Below are positions 49,105-60,904 of a stretch of DNA of 64,000 nt, piece after piece. Within the stretch, counting starts at the first letter, position 1; the number at the start of each line of letters is the position of its first letter. Source of the stretch: Helicoverpa zea (lineage: Eukaryota > Arthropoda > Insecta > Lepidoptera > Noctuidae); contig NC_061461.1 in NCBI RefSeq assembly GCF_022581195.2, positions 11,222,001 through 11,286,000 on the forward strand, in the 5' to 3' direction. The notes beneath the pieces were generated by a model. It ran no database searches and was not told where the DNA came from. It saw nothing but the letters and a program-made list of their open reading frames with translations. The position numbers were made by a program, and so were the translations under genes.

Positions 49105-52100
49105 GTACTGAAAGCTCGATAATGTGACTGATTCATATTAAGGGTAACATGGGCACCGTTTAAATAAAACAACAGTGTAGATACTAGCCGCCCATTGGTC
49201 AAATCTGTTAGAAAACAAAAGCTAGTCAGCATATTCTTTTGTATCAATTAAAAAGTGGAATCACCGAACGGATTTGTATAAAAGTATGTACTTATATAAA
49301 ACAAAAGATAGTCATGTTATTAGTTGCATTAAACTGTGATCTTAGATTTTCTATGAAATGAAGAGAAATCTAATACCTTCAACAACAGAAACATTATAAT
49401 ACCTGGCTACTGTTTAATAGTCTCTACTCCATTTAAACTGCCCATAAACATGGTGACCTATGCCTCATTTCTAAACAATTTTATCAAATTCCCATAAAGT
49501 TTATTACGTAACTATCGGCTGCAACGTCGTGCAGTAATTGTTAAATTATACAACCTTTGCTCAACGGGTTTGTGCATTACTTGTTTTTATAATAAAGCCC
49601 TTTTCAGATTGAGTTGCGACACTATTTTGTAAAATTGTGTTCAAATTGTGACAAATAATCGAAAAGTTCAAAAAGATTTTTAGCTGATTTCTTTGAGTAT
49701 TGTTTCCTGCTTAAATTCAAGAAAAATCTCTTGAACGGACACTAAAAAAAATATTGAGTTAAAAAATCTAGGTATATTATCTTAGCTTTTAAAATCTCAA
49801 TTGTTTGTTTGTTTGGACGCGCTAATCACTCCTCTTGACACAGTTTTAGATAGCTCGTTAATTGAGGAAGGATACAGGTTATACTTTTATCTTTCTGTGG
49901 GGTACTACATTAATACCCTTTTAAGAAAAATCATGTAACCACGTAACTGCCTTACTCAAAATGATACCATTAGTCTCAATCAAAAATTCACATCATACCG
50001 TCACCAATTCACTTCACCCACACATCAGGCCATTTTTCAAGAATGACAGCTCACAAATGACACGGCTCTTAAAATTTAAATAATGAACACTACTGAAACC
50101 ATAATTGGCAGTTCTTATCTACCAGAAATAATTCTTTATGCCCTTCACATCAGTCAGTATGACCTTAATTCGGTAATACTATACCATGTTTTTTGTTGTT
50201 GTTGAAACAGGAGTAATTGGGACAGTTTTTAATTAGACTTTGGTGATGGTCATGGTTGGACTCAAACTTTTCTGGATGGAATGGTCTAAAAGAAGGTTAC
50301 AGTCAGCAAAGAGGTTGATTTACAGACTGTTTGCCTGCGACCAGAATTGTTAAAACAACTACTTAAACTGATGTTAAACTGGTGATGGATGTATCGGCCA
50401 CTTTATTCGCCAACACGACCTTATTCTTCTATGTACATATTTATAATGTAGTTTTTGACGAATGTACAACTATTGGATACAGTTCTGGTCAAATAACTTA
50501 AGTTGACTGCTAGTGACTTCACGTTAGGCTATGTATGAACAAAAAAACAAATTTTAATGGACGCCAAATGACTGACTTCAAAGATATTTGAGGAGAACTG
50601 GCATATTGTACTACAAAGCCAGACATTGCACAGCGAGACTTAATTTGTAGTCAGCATTATGTAAAAATCCTGAACTCCTCCGAATCACATAACCAAAAAC
50701 AACAGTAGTTACCCAGCCTTTTGTGTCGCCAAAATTAAGAAAAAAACCTCAGTAAATCTTGGCCTGATAATCGAAATAACGTATGGTAAAACTGGTTGCT
50801 GATCAAACAAGACGAGAAACCTAAAAGGAGAAAGACTAATAGCGTGAACCGAAATGAACACGACGCGACGTTGTGGCCGATAATAATTGGGGAAAATAAT
50901 AGGATGCACGGGTATTATGTTTGGAGAACATGTTGGCTGAGTTGTTGGGTACTTTATTGCAATTTCTGCAGAGTGGCTTTGACCTGCAAATCCTTATAAA
51001 TATTATCGTTATTATAATTCTGTCACAAGAATCGGAAAATCTTTAGCTAGAATTCGGAGCGTTTCAATTTATGTAAGCTTGTCAGATAGAGGCGATGATT
51101 GATAGTGTTGTAAAAGCTCTTTAATCAGCACATTAAAAAAAATTGCGTGAGAAGAAAAATAAAGTATCAAATTTTCGATTATTTTCTTGTGATGGGAGAT
51201 AAATGTATGATTTATACCCCATTACATTAGACATTGCTAACGTCTTACTTCTAGTATGCGAAACATTGCAATAGCATTCCCTTTTTACAGCCTGAAAGCC
51301 AGCATCTTACTTAATACTCTGTTCGGGCAATCCGTGTGTCCACACTATAATACTTAACATAAACTTTATTGGGTGAAACTTAACTTTTCCCTTAACCGGC
51401 GGTTGTCACGAGAGTAACTTAACGTCAACAGCTTAACTGCAGTTAATTGTATGGTTAATTTTAACCAAATAAGAGGTACATCTTGTCACGGTAGATTTAC
51501 CAAGTTCTCGCTGATTGATTGATCATTATCTGATATGTAAATGCAACATGGACATTTTATTGTAAAACTGATGGGCACAAGTTGATACTTACTGTTGAAA
51601 TTTTACGCATCTTTCTTTGAGTTTACCAAATATGCAATTTTATGTCGAAAATAAATACAAGCTTTTACAATTAATCACTTCACTGTCCAGGATGCAGACG
51701 CAATAATTAAATAATCTGTGTGTATCACAAATGAATCATGGGACGTTATGAAAGACCAATTCGCAATAAATAAAAAAAATATCGATTTACAATAGATGTA
51801 ATACGAAAGTATCTGCCATCTCCTCCATCGTTGAAAACCTAAAAATACATAAGTTCTTTTAATTCAGTAATTGATAAGGATCAATCACTGAAACACCATA
51901 ACCACGTCAGAAAAGTAGGTCACAATTACCTACGCTTATTGCCATTAGCCCCAATCACTAGCATGTTGGTAAAACTCAATCTAACTAATCGATCTATTTA
52001 ATTAAAAATCGACCCAGATTCGAAAACTTCATTTGCAGGAACATACAAATATCTTAATTGAGAACCTCCTTCTCGAGAAGTCGGTTAAAATCTCCTTATT

Positions 52101-52342
52101 TTTGCGATATCATTAATCTTTCGATGATAATTTTGGTACCACCTCCACATTCTCGTACTAGTATTTATATTAATAGTCTTAGAGAGTGTTTACTAGGAAA
52201 TTATTTTTAGGTCCACTGTAAACCTTAAACTCCTACGCATTCTCATAAAATTGACAAGCCAATAAAACAAATATATATCGTCTATAAAACAGACATTAAA
52301 CAAAACCTGAGTATTATTACATCAGTACAAGTAATCTTTGAG
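49105..52342. other. No gene recognised
   Basis: AT-rich sequence. Overlapping opposite frames around 50709-50999 have no motif and are likely chance. Confidence 0.4.
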
Positions 52343-52652
52343 AACTGCCTCATGGGTCTAGCAAGCGCGGCTTCTGTGCACGAGGTCTAATGTTCGATTC
52401 CCAGGTCGCGCCGAAATTACTTTCATTCACAGAGTAGCCCGGAGCATGGAAGTTGGTGATTGATACACCCGTGCATCGGAGAGCACGTAAATGTCGGATT
52501 GCCGTCTCGTCGGGCTATGAGAGTGAAGGAATAGTGAGTGTACCTGTGTCTGTGCAAATGCTTGTGCACTATGATATGCCCTGCGTTGTTGGCTAATCTT
52601 CTTAAATGAGAACAGACGCCGTTGGCGATAATCGGCTAGGAGAACATCATGT
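52343..52652 (+). mobile_element. tRNA-derived SINE, nearly complete
   Basis: The tRNA-like head runs TGGGTCTAGCAAGCGCGGCT to a B box GTTCGATTCC at 52392-52401. The body contains GTGATTGATACACCCGTGCA, GTCGGATTGCCGTCTCGTCG and GGGCTATGAGAGTGAAGGAA. The 3' part has TGCACTATGATATGCCCTGC and GTTGGCTAATCTTCTT, a phrase very common in moth SINEs, and ends near CTAGGAGAACATCATG. Such elements are transcribed by RNA polymerase III and moved by a partner LINE. A target-site duplication is not evident to me. Confidence 0.75.
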
Positions 52653-52754
52653 CATAAACACAAATTATTTTTCAACTTTTGAATTCTCCCTTTAATATTA
52701 CAATATATCTTATCTTCCTTGAAGGTAAATCAATAAAATAGTATGTATGGCGAA

Positions 52755-52830
52755 AAAGCTCTGTATCTTGCTCGGGATTCGAACCCGGGTGGTTGCGTAA
52801 GCGCAGCTGCCATAGGCCAAACCATAAATG
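52755..52830 (-). mobile_element. tRNA-like relic (SINE head), minus strand
   Basis: GGTTCGAATCC on the minus strand (52785-52775) is a canonical T-loop/B box with a GGG/CCC stem. Upstream on that strand, CTGCGCTTACGCAACC can form an anticodon-arm-like hairpin. No acceptor stem pairs at the right distance, so it is not a working tRNA gene. It resembles the head of another moth SINE family. Confidence 0.45.
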
Positions 52831-53108
52831 GTTATGGTGGTATGGTTGGCAAATTTTTGTAAATATTTATATCTGGTTAGAAATTAGAAAAATAATTAAG
52901 CGAGGGATGAATTCAGAAATCCAATGAATGTTTGACTATTTTTTTTATACAGTTTATGTGAAACATTTTATTTTTAGGTATATCCAATTAAAATCAACAC
53001 ATTTTGAGCAATACTCGTATATCGCTAAATATGGCCATCCGCGTTTAAATGGTGATCACAAGAAACATAGTACATACCTAATAGAGAAATTAACACAAAA
53101 ATTAACTA

Positions 53109-53335
53109 TAGTTCGGCCATTCAGAGAATGCGTTCCTGACACGTCGCGATTGAACTGACGACGTAACTACATTCATTGATTATTGATATAATAATGTTGT
53201 TTTAATGCTCCTCAATTGTTAAAACGGTAAACAACCAGCAAAAATATTTTTATCGTAACTGCAACGCCATTGCAAAGTTACGTCGTCAGTTCAATCGCGA
53301 CGTGTCAGGAACGCATTCTCTGAATGGCCGAACTA
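53109..53335 (-). mobile_element. 227-bp MITE, inverted copy
   Basis: Flanked by TA on both sides, with the same perfect 58-base inverted ends as the copy at 44389. Its interior is the reverse complement of that copy (TACATTCATTGATTATTGAT onward), so it is the same element in the opposite orientation and of exactly the same length. Near-identity to 44389 implies recent activity. Confidence 0.9.
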
Positions 53336-55721
53336 TAACAATATAGATAGTTTCCTTTTACAACTCTTTATTTCCTAAGCAACAACCTCAAGAAATCAAG
53401 TTATTAATATAGACATCAAATACAGACAGTCACTCAATGGATCTAATAAAAATAAAAGTAATCCCCAATGGATCTGAACATCCTAATACGTACGACCATC
53501 AATCAATACTCATTTTTAATACCTTTTTCTTTCACAACTCGGCCTTAACTTATATTTTATTAATAACGAGAGCTAAGTTAACCCATAACTTAAATGGTAC
53601 AACCCTAACTGTCACTTGATATGGCCATTGACATTATAATTCGTATCTCTTAGAGTATATAACCAACTGGAGTCGCCATGGCCAACAATATGCGAAAAAG
53701 TCTGATAGTTTACGCAAAGGAAAGTTTTGCAAATCACCTGTTTAATCTTTCTCCAGTTGTAGGAATTAGCTTCCAGTGTAGTTTAGCTGAGTACCAGTTT
53801 ATATGGACCGATCTGCCTATCTGATGTCGTCATCAGACTTCCTAGCTTCTGACTATCTGTCACGCTGCAATTTAACGTGCCTTCCATTAATTTCACGCAC
53901 ACGTACGAGTATAAGCAGCACTGTCGTAGCTTTAGCAGAGCCCGTAACATTGGCGTATCCATTTGGTTAACTTCTCAAAGATATACCTACCTCCATACAT
54001 TATGTCTGCATCGCATTATTTAGTCAGTATAACATGATTTCTAATGGGAATATGCAACGCTTAGATTTTGTGCGTGAGCTGGTAAAATTAGCTGTCAGAT
54101 TATTCTAGAAAGTTCCGCTGGACTCGAAAGGTATGCGCATTTAACCCATATATTATACGATCCACATAGTTGTCTCGAGAAATAAACTGAAGATAATACA
54201 GTACCTACATCAGTAAGTACAGTACATTTTGACTACACGGTTGAACTATACGGTTAATGAGGTAGTTGCATTGAACGTTCCACGGGTGATCCGATTTGAA
54301 AAGTTCTCTCAGTGTTCGATGCAGTCATAGTACTCACCGAGGAAAAGTATAAATACACTACAATTTAAGCGGGTGCACAAAGTAGTCCCAATAAGAACAA
54401 ATGGAAAACATCAAAAACTGATGTAAAATGATTTTCAAAGCCTAAAGCAACAGCATATAGCAACTATAGTATGTTCAGAAACTTAGACATGCTTTCCAGA
54501 ATAAATCACATAACGACAATCTTTCATAAGTACCTACCATTTGAAAACTAACCGTGCAGTCATAATTTTTCGCCATAAAATTAATGCCAAATTAAACGAA
54601 GCGATCTCCAATAAACTGCTAATGTTAAGAGCATGTCATTAGCAACAAAATAAGCCAATAAATAAAATACATTAACAGCTTATAAGTAAGAGAAACCATA
54701 GATTTATTTGCTACCAACATTAACCGATGTTTGAAAGTGACATCTGTTGGCTGTGAGCGTGCAACTTTCCTTTTTAGTTTTTATTACCTAGCGCCGGCTG
54801 CTGGTTTATAATACTGTAATGCCTCCATTTTGCCTAGTTTACTTTGCATGATTATTGTCAGATTATGCCCAGAAGGGTAAGCAAAAGTGTAGCTATGTAG
54901 CTGCCGTTTAAGAAGACCTGTTGGTATCTACTGACTTTTTTTATTATTCACCAGGCAAGCCAAAAAATAAAATAGAACTGCAAAAAAAATAGATTTTTAC
55001 TAAGATACACCATATAGTTCTGAATTAATCCTTCTTTGATTCGGGACACAGCAGCAGTCTGTGCTTTCCTGCTCAAAATTACAAACAGGTTAACAATGTC
55101 ATGTTATCCTTTCTAAATAATCTAAAATATTTTTACCTCATTACCCAATGGCTTAATTCCACTTATGTCTCCAAAATACGAAACCCTTTACCTCAAACAG
55201 GGTCCCTAAGACCGACTTACCCAACAAGACGAATTAACGTCAATAACAGAAGCTAGCGCACTATTACCATTGATTATGCGCAATTGTATTCACAATGTAC
55301 TACATACATCACCCGGGTTTGCTCGCTCGTCGCACTGAGAAAGCGAATGATTTATTACAAGCCTGAATCATAACACGTTGATTTTCTATAGACGTCATTG
55401 CTTAATGACGGCTGGATGTTGGTCTTGGTTGCTACGGTTTTGTAAGAGGTATCTGGACTGGGTATTTAAGGTTATCTGTTCCTAAACCAAATTCCACCAA
55501 GTTAATTTTGAAGGCAGAGTAAGATTGATGTCTCTTCTGGTATGTTTTCTTGGTTCAGATTGGCATGTCATGTGATTAGGTTTACATTGTAGTCAAAACC
55601 CATCTTAAGATTCAACTTAATTAATATATTCTGATGTTTTAGTCCCTTTTGATAATGATAATATCAATGGTAATTAACTAATATCTAGATTTAGTATTTT
55701 CCGTCCCTTCTGCAGATAATT
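53336..55721. other. No gene recognised; one old LINE tail
   Basis: Contains the degenerate family A tail at 53750-53870. Otherwise AT-rich, with no convincing frame. Confidence 0.4.
53750..53870 (-). mobile_element. LINE family A tail, degenerate
   Basis: TAGCTTCCAGTGTAGTTTAG, CTGAGTACCAGT and CGATCTGCCTATCTGATGTC, then TCATCAGACTTCCTAGCTTC match the minus-strand family order with many changes. Confidence 0.45.
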
Positions 55722-55931
55722 TCAGTTGCAATGCAACATGGGGTTTGTTTTCGCAATTCTTTGATCCTCAAAAAAACTGACTTTACAAAACGCTTCTTTT
55801 ACAAACAAATATCCTTTGTATTTCTTTGAATGCTCAAGGATTTCCCTTTCGTTTGCCGTTGACACGACTAATGTCACAATTTTACGTCCATCCTGTATTT
55901 TAATTTCGTGTGCATTCGATTTTATGCTCAC
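55722..55931 (-). pseudogene. Coding-like fragment, possibly LINE ORF1 (gag-like)
   Basis: The minus-strand frame of about 69 codons begins after a stop two codons upstream and has no ATG; the first codon is GTG. The translation looks coding: EIKIQDGRKIVTLVVSTANE, then KKYKGYLFVKEAFCKVSFFE, and it ends in NPMLHCN before TGA. The order (beta-rich segment, Lys-rich helix, then a Cys near the end) recalls the region just before the zinc knuckles of Jockey- or R1-type ORF1 proteins, and the stop falls where the knuckle would start. That assignment is inference from layout only. It may instead be an exon or relic of another gene. Confidence 0.3.
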
Positions 55932-57486
55932 GATCTAGACCTTCGATGTTCAGCTGTTTTGTCACGAAGAGTTAGCAGACCTATCATGAATTTTAGTATC
56001 AGTTTTCTTAAATTAAAGTGGAGCTAACTAATGCTGTATTCTCATACTGCCATCCCTAAAGGTTTTATTGGCTTGGTTGGCTTTCATTCGTAGCTTAAAA
56101 AAACTGTAGGTCTGATAAAATATTTATCACATACGAAAACTCTTCCTCTATTCTTCGATATCAGCATTATACTACCCAGAAACTATTCTAAAGAAAATAT
56201 TGATCCGACCAAAACGTAAGGAAGGATCAGTGTTCGAAGGTGGAAAGGTTGTATAATAGAATTTGTGATATCTAAACTACTTTTTGTACTACTTTCTGAG
56301 GAAAATCAGAGGGTAACTATAGTAGGTCATAATCGAGAGAATTCTCATTTAAAATCTTTGCACTACCACACATTGTTCAAAGCACGTTAACGCCATCTGT
56401 TAACAGTCAATATGACATATTATGTATCCATAATTTATCATGAACGTGTAGGCTTGTTCGCCTCAATTTAAATATTATAATCAACTTGATTAATCCTAGG
56501 TTCTATATCTGACAGTCATATTTCATATTCATTAAGTACAATCATAGAAGTAATGTTTGTAACTTTATTTCTAATGTTTATTTCGTTTTGTTTACAGGTA
56601 ATTCACGAGATAACCAAATCGTCCACATCAAGAAATTTGGTTACATTTTTATTATTTTTGTCGTCAAAACTGAAGCAATTTCCTCCAATTCTAGCTATAG
56701 AATGATGTGTGAAAATTAACATTTAAGAGAAATAAGTTATATTCACGAAAAATTACATTTTGCTATCGTGCAATTCGTTCTTTAAAAGTGCAATATTAAT
56801 TCTTCAAAAAATAATAGAAGAACACAAATAAAACCAAAAGTACACAATGCAAGACACATAGCCAACGTAGACAAAAAGGTGCCTAAAATGTTCTCTGTCA
56901 AACTGAGCGCTGCATGCAAGCTGTCAGTTACCCATGACATTAGGGTTCCGGCATTTTAGCCGCACCTTGTAATGTGTCCAAATTTTAGCGTTTAAATAAA
57001 TCAAAATGTTTTAAGCGATAGTTCAAGTTTTTGAGTTTTAATTGTGTTGGATAGGTCCGTGTGTTAAACTGATAAATTATATGCATTATTAGATACGATA
57101 GCCAATATATAATCTGCAATACTGTTCCCAACGATAACCTAATAAATCCTAGGGACTTCCTAATTTTGCTTTATAAAACAAAATAAATATATAGTTACAT
57201 GGCAATCAGTGTGAGCTAGCAGTGCGAATGTGACATTTTGAAGGAGCGCTCAGTTTCATAGAAGATAAGCGTGTGAACTATCTGAAGGGATACTACTTGT
57301 TTTAGGTCATCTGTAATTAATTATTCTTCATGTACTATGACGGAAGGATATTCTACGATGTTTTGGTACATCATAATTCAATAATTTATGTACCAACTAT
57401 TTTCCGCCATACCATCTAATCCAATCTAATCCATCCAATATGTATTTATCAATATGTATATATGTAGCTATATGTAGTTTATCAGT
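55932..57486. other. No gene recognised; candidate ratchet site
   Basis: AT-rich sequence that holds the candidate recursive splice site at 56598. Poor in long open frames. Confidence 0.4.
56569..56603 (+). other. Candidate recursive splice site (ratchet point) 3
   Basis: A branch-point-like CTAAT (about 56571-56575) is followed by TTATTTCGTTTTGTTTACAG, with AG at 56596-56597, and at once by GTAATT. The donor is weaker than GTATGT or GTAAGT. With sites at 18855 and 37432 it forms an evenly spaced plus-strand series. Confidence 0.35.
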
Positions 57487-57600
57487 TGTGTTAGCACCCA
57501 TAACACAAGTTAATTAATAACTTACCATGGGGCTAACCGACCGTGTGTGAAAATGTGTCCAGATATTATTTATTTATATTTATTTATCTTTCTCCTTACA
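57487..57600 (+). mobile_element. Interspersed repeat end, unclassified
   Basis: GTTAGCACCCATAACACAAG, ACTTACCATGGGGCTAACCG and GTGTGTGAAAATGTGTCC, ending in (ATTT)n. I know this phrase as a frequent moth repeat, probably a LINE 3' end, but cannot name the family from sequence alone. Confidence 0.5.
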
Positions 57601-57659
57601 CAGTCCTATTTATGATCGAAGAGTGCAACTGTAATTTAATTATATATTATTTTAACTAG

Positions 57660-58118
57660 GTAATAAAATCGCCAATAAGCAGGCATTATAATCAATAGAT
57701 ACATATCCATTTCATATCCAACAGGCAGCCTTTGCACTAACTAGACCATCAAACAGGCCCTTGCGTCGTAGTATTGATTCGAGTTCCCTCAGCACTCCTG
57801 ACCGTGCTAACTTAACAATCCTATATTTTGACTACCTAAATCGCCAATAGGCAAACATGATTCATTACCCGGTTACCAGGTTAACTAAGCCCAAACTAAA
57901 CCATCAAACAGGCCTTTATAGTATTACCATCGTATTTATTCAAGTTCCCAGAGCACTCCTGGCCGTGCTTACTTAATAATCTTATAATATTTTGACGAGT
58001 AAAATCGCCAATCGGTATGGTAGGTAAACTAAGCCCAAACTAGACCATCAAACAGGCCTTAACAACTGTCGTATTTGTTCGAGTTCCCACAGTACCCGGA
58101 TCGTGCTTACTTAATACC
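57660..58118. repeat. Three-unit tandem array, about 164-172 bp per unit
   Basis: Anchor TCGCCAAT starts units at 57669, 57841 and 58005. Each unit then has CCAAACTAGACCATCAAACA or a close variant, CAGGCCTT, a CGTA-containing spacer, TTCGAGTTCCC, a CAGCACTCCTGGCCGTGC-like word and CTTACTTAATAATC. Units two and three are the most alike. The array ends in unique GC-richer sequence after 58118. No ORF runs through it. It looks like a small satellite or a repeat-internal minisatellite. Confidence 0.8.
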
Positions 58119-59762
58119 GTCCTCACTCACAGAGCGAGCGCGATCCTCTAATTGGTTACTCCACGGACGATTTCTCTCACCCCGGCCCTATTACGTATCA
58201 TAATGTAATAATTATTGCATTCGGTGCGGTTGCTATTGCTATCCTTTTAGCTATACAAGTAGGTTGAAGAGTTTGTTTGTTGGTTTATTTATGAGCTTCT
58301 TTCTGGATTTGAAGAATTCTGTGCGTTAAATACGCCATTCATCGCTGAAGGCTGTAAACGTTGTTTTTCGCCCTGTTGCAGAAAGAAAAAACGGTAGTAA
58401 TAGACTAGTCCATTTTGTTTGTTACGCTTTCAATGCAAAATGGATATGGCCGTTTGGAAGCAATCTGGTATAGTGATAGTAGATGGTTCCTACGAAACTG
58501 TTAAAACCGAGTTTTTATCCAAGTAAGGCCAATATAAGACCAGAATCAAATCATGAAACCGCGAGTAAGAACTAGTTTAGTATATTGCATCGTATCTTCC
58601 TGTGGTTATGTAAAAACATAAATTTATTTATGTACACTTTATGGCCTGATAGTAATCTGAAACTGGTGAACTTTACCGTGTAATGAGGTACTTCTACGGT
58701 CTTGGTAGAGTAATGGATGCAATATTGCTGTTTTACGTACTTAAGTGCTACTGAATAATGGAGGTACCCACTTTGAATCCCTGCGGGGTACTTTTTTCTG
58801 TAGGGCGATCAATTTTTACGCTTCGAAGGTGGCTAGTGACTTCTTGACAGTCAAAATGAATGTTTTTAAATTGAAAACTTTTGAACGGCAAATTTATGTG
58901 ACGAAAACGTTATTATGAAGTTTTTTCATACTAGACAGGTTTCCACCAAAACTGCAATTCTCAACATACACACTAGAGTTAACCAAAGAAACATCAGCGT
59001 GCAGTTATTGAATTGATTTAAAAAAAAAGCTCTACTTAATGGCCGGGATTGTCATAGGTCTCATAAAATCATCATAGAAAGTGATTTATTGTCACATTTG
59101 GCCCAGTAATATTTTCTATCATCTGATTGCAACATCAATAAAAACACGCACTTTGCATATACCAGACCAATCCATCAATGGTTCACGTCAATCATGGTGT
59201 TAAAGCATGGCGATGCAATGTGGGAATCAATCAGCTAACGACTCAATCAAGATCGTTTTTCTTTGAATAATACTTTCCCCTAAACTTTTTCTCATAAATT
59301 GCTTACGTACTCGCTGACGTTTTTCTAAAGCACTTTTAAGTTCGGTCTTTGTCATTGCTTCGTCCTTTTCCAGAATTTATTTTAACCAAAGTTTCTTATC
59401 AAAAGACAAAATGACAGATCGAGTAACTTTTGGATTCATTGGTATTCACTATATTAAATAATTACTTTTCTACAGATTTATTATATGTATAGATAATTAA
59501 TATGAATAAATCCATAACTTCCAATCAATCTTTTTTAGCAAACTATTTACTTTGGAAAGTTTGTTATTTCGTCCTTTGAGTAAAAGGCATGAAAGATAAA
59601 GTGATCAATTTTTTCGTAAAATATTCTTGCCCATAAAAATAACGAAGGCAATACACTTCATATCCGCCATGATATGTAATAGTTCACTTGCAATCTGCAA
59701 AGTGCAAAGTTCGTGTTAGTACATAGAATTGTTCCTTAATCTTTAATTACTTTGAGAATAAA
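58119..59762. other. No gene recognised; short GC-richer segment at the start
   Basis: CACAGAGCGAGCGCGATCCT and TAATTGGTTACTCCACGG (58127-58175) stand out by composition and carry an inverted CCAAT word. Nothing else is recognised. Confidence 0.35.
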
Positions 59763-59800
59763 ATGGATTCCGGAAAAGCATTTTCTAGGAAAAAACGAGG
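59763..59800 (+). CDS. Candidate short first coding exon
   Basis: An ATG at 59763 in a favourable insect context (AATAAAATGG) opens a 12-codon frame, MDSGKAFSRKKR, that ends in GG followed by the strong donor GTAAGTAAG at 59801. This is the layout of a first coding exon with a phase-2 junction. The peptide is basic at its end and I do not recognise it. If the window is one long plus-strand intron, this could be an alternative first exon of the host gene or the start of a nested gene. A chance ATG before a donor-like word is the main alternative. Confidence 0.25.
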
Positions 59801-59837
59801 GTAAGTAAGTAATGTCTCTCTCGTCGTCATGGACTAA

Positions 59838-59925
59838 AATCCATTCCCGGGCAAAGGCCTCCCCTAAGTTGAGTGGTTTTGTTTTGCCCATACTCATCGC
59901 GCTGGGCATGCGTATTGGTGAGGGC
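59838..59925 (-). mobile_element. RTE 3' end, degenerate, minus strand
   Basis: CCGGGCAAAGGCCTCCCCTA is close to the words at 40426-40441 (TGGGCAAAGGCCTCCCCC), the complement of the RTE C-terminus. The copy decays quickly after that. Confidence 0.4.
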
Positions 59926-60768
59926 AGAGTGGGATATTCTTATATTTGGAGATTATGTACTTCTCTCTATTTCCAAATTATTTTTAGCCTAATTGCCTAC
60001 CGTATAATCTTTTCTTTCTCTTCTTAATCAATCCTAAGGTTGTCTGGAAAAGATCGATTAGCGTTAAGAACGCCCATTATGTCACCTCCCTGAACTGGAT
60101 AAAAGATAAAAAAAAAATTGGTGAACCTTATAAAGTATCTAGCTATCTGTTTAATCAAATTTAACAGTAAATATACATTTGATTCTTTCGTAAATTAACC
60201 ACAGATCTCTTAATCAGTAGGTGCGACATTAATGACCACTAAACCAGCGGTTCAGTAATAATATTCCGTAGTCTAGATTTGTTTTACTGATATTTATTAT
60301 TGGCTATCATTTAAACTTCGTTTGCGTAATGCGGTGGGCGTCCGAAGCTAGACTCTCAAAATCATTTATTGAATCTTGGCTGCAAAATAGCACTTTTTAA
60401 ATGTCAAAGACATGTCGAAAATATTTTTCTGGAATGTTAGAAAACAAAGTAATCCGCCGCGTGTATCTATTCGCAATCAACTCGAAAATCACGGCGAGGA
60501 TTTTCATGCTGTCTTCAGCAATGCGTAGATTGATTCATGATGGAATATTTATAATATACATACCTAACCCAGACGTACGTTGATTTAAATATTTATTAAT
60601 TTCGCCTTATAAATCAATCTTGCACGGTTCAAAAAATGTTTGTTAAATATCTCCTCAACATTTGCCATTTTAATCCACTCGAAACATTCAACTCACAAAT
60701 TCCCAGACAGTATTTATGAAAAACATTGGTCGTCACAATAAAGTCTGAATGAATATCAGCAAAGCTTG

Positions 60769-60860
60769 CGATAACCCTGTCAGAGCCGACACTCGATTCA
60801 TATCGGCCACTATCTGACAATCTCTGACACAATGGTAGCGTCGGCTGTAGGGCTGACAAA
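60769..60860 (-). repeat. Interspersed repeat, family B copy 1
   Basis: Shares GCGATAACCCTGTC and a following CGAxTC...ATCGGCC...CTGACA order with 61491-61570, in the same orientation. Both copies happen to encode the words SDRVIA on the minus strand, which is a shadow of the shared repeat and no gene. Confidence 0.5.
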
Positions 60861-60904
60861 AACTTGTATGGAATAATTAGTATTTAGAAGAACTCTATCT
60901 TAAA

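Noticed and set aside
52755..52830. Functional tRNA gene on the minus strand
   Set aside because: The B box is good but there is no acceptor stem at the right spacing and the T stem has a mismatch; a SINE-type relic fits better.
52971..52984. Fifth tract-AG|GTATAT word
   Set aside because: Short pyrimidine tract after AAACA and a weak donor; likely chance in T-rich DNA.
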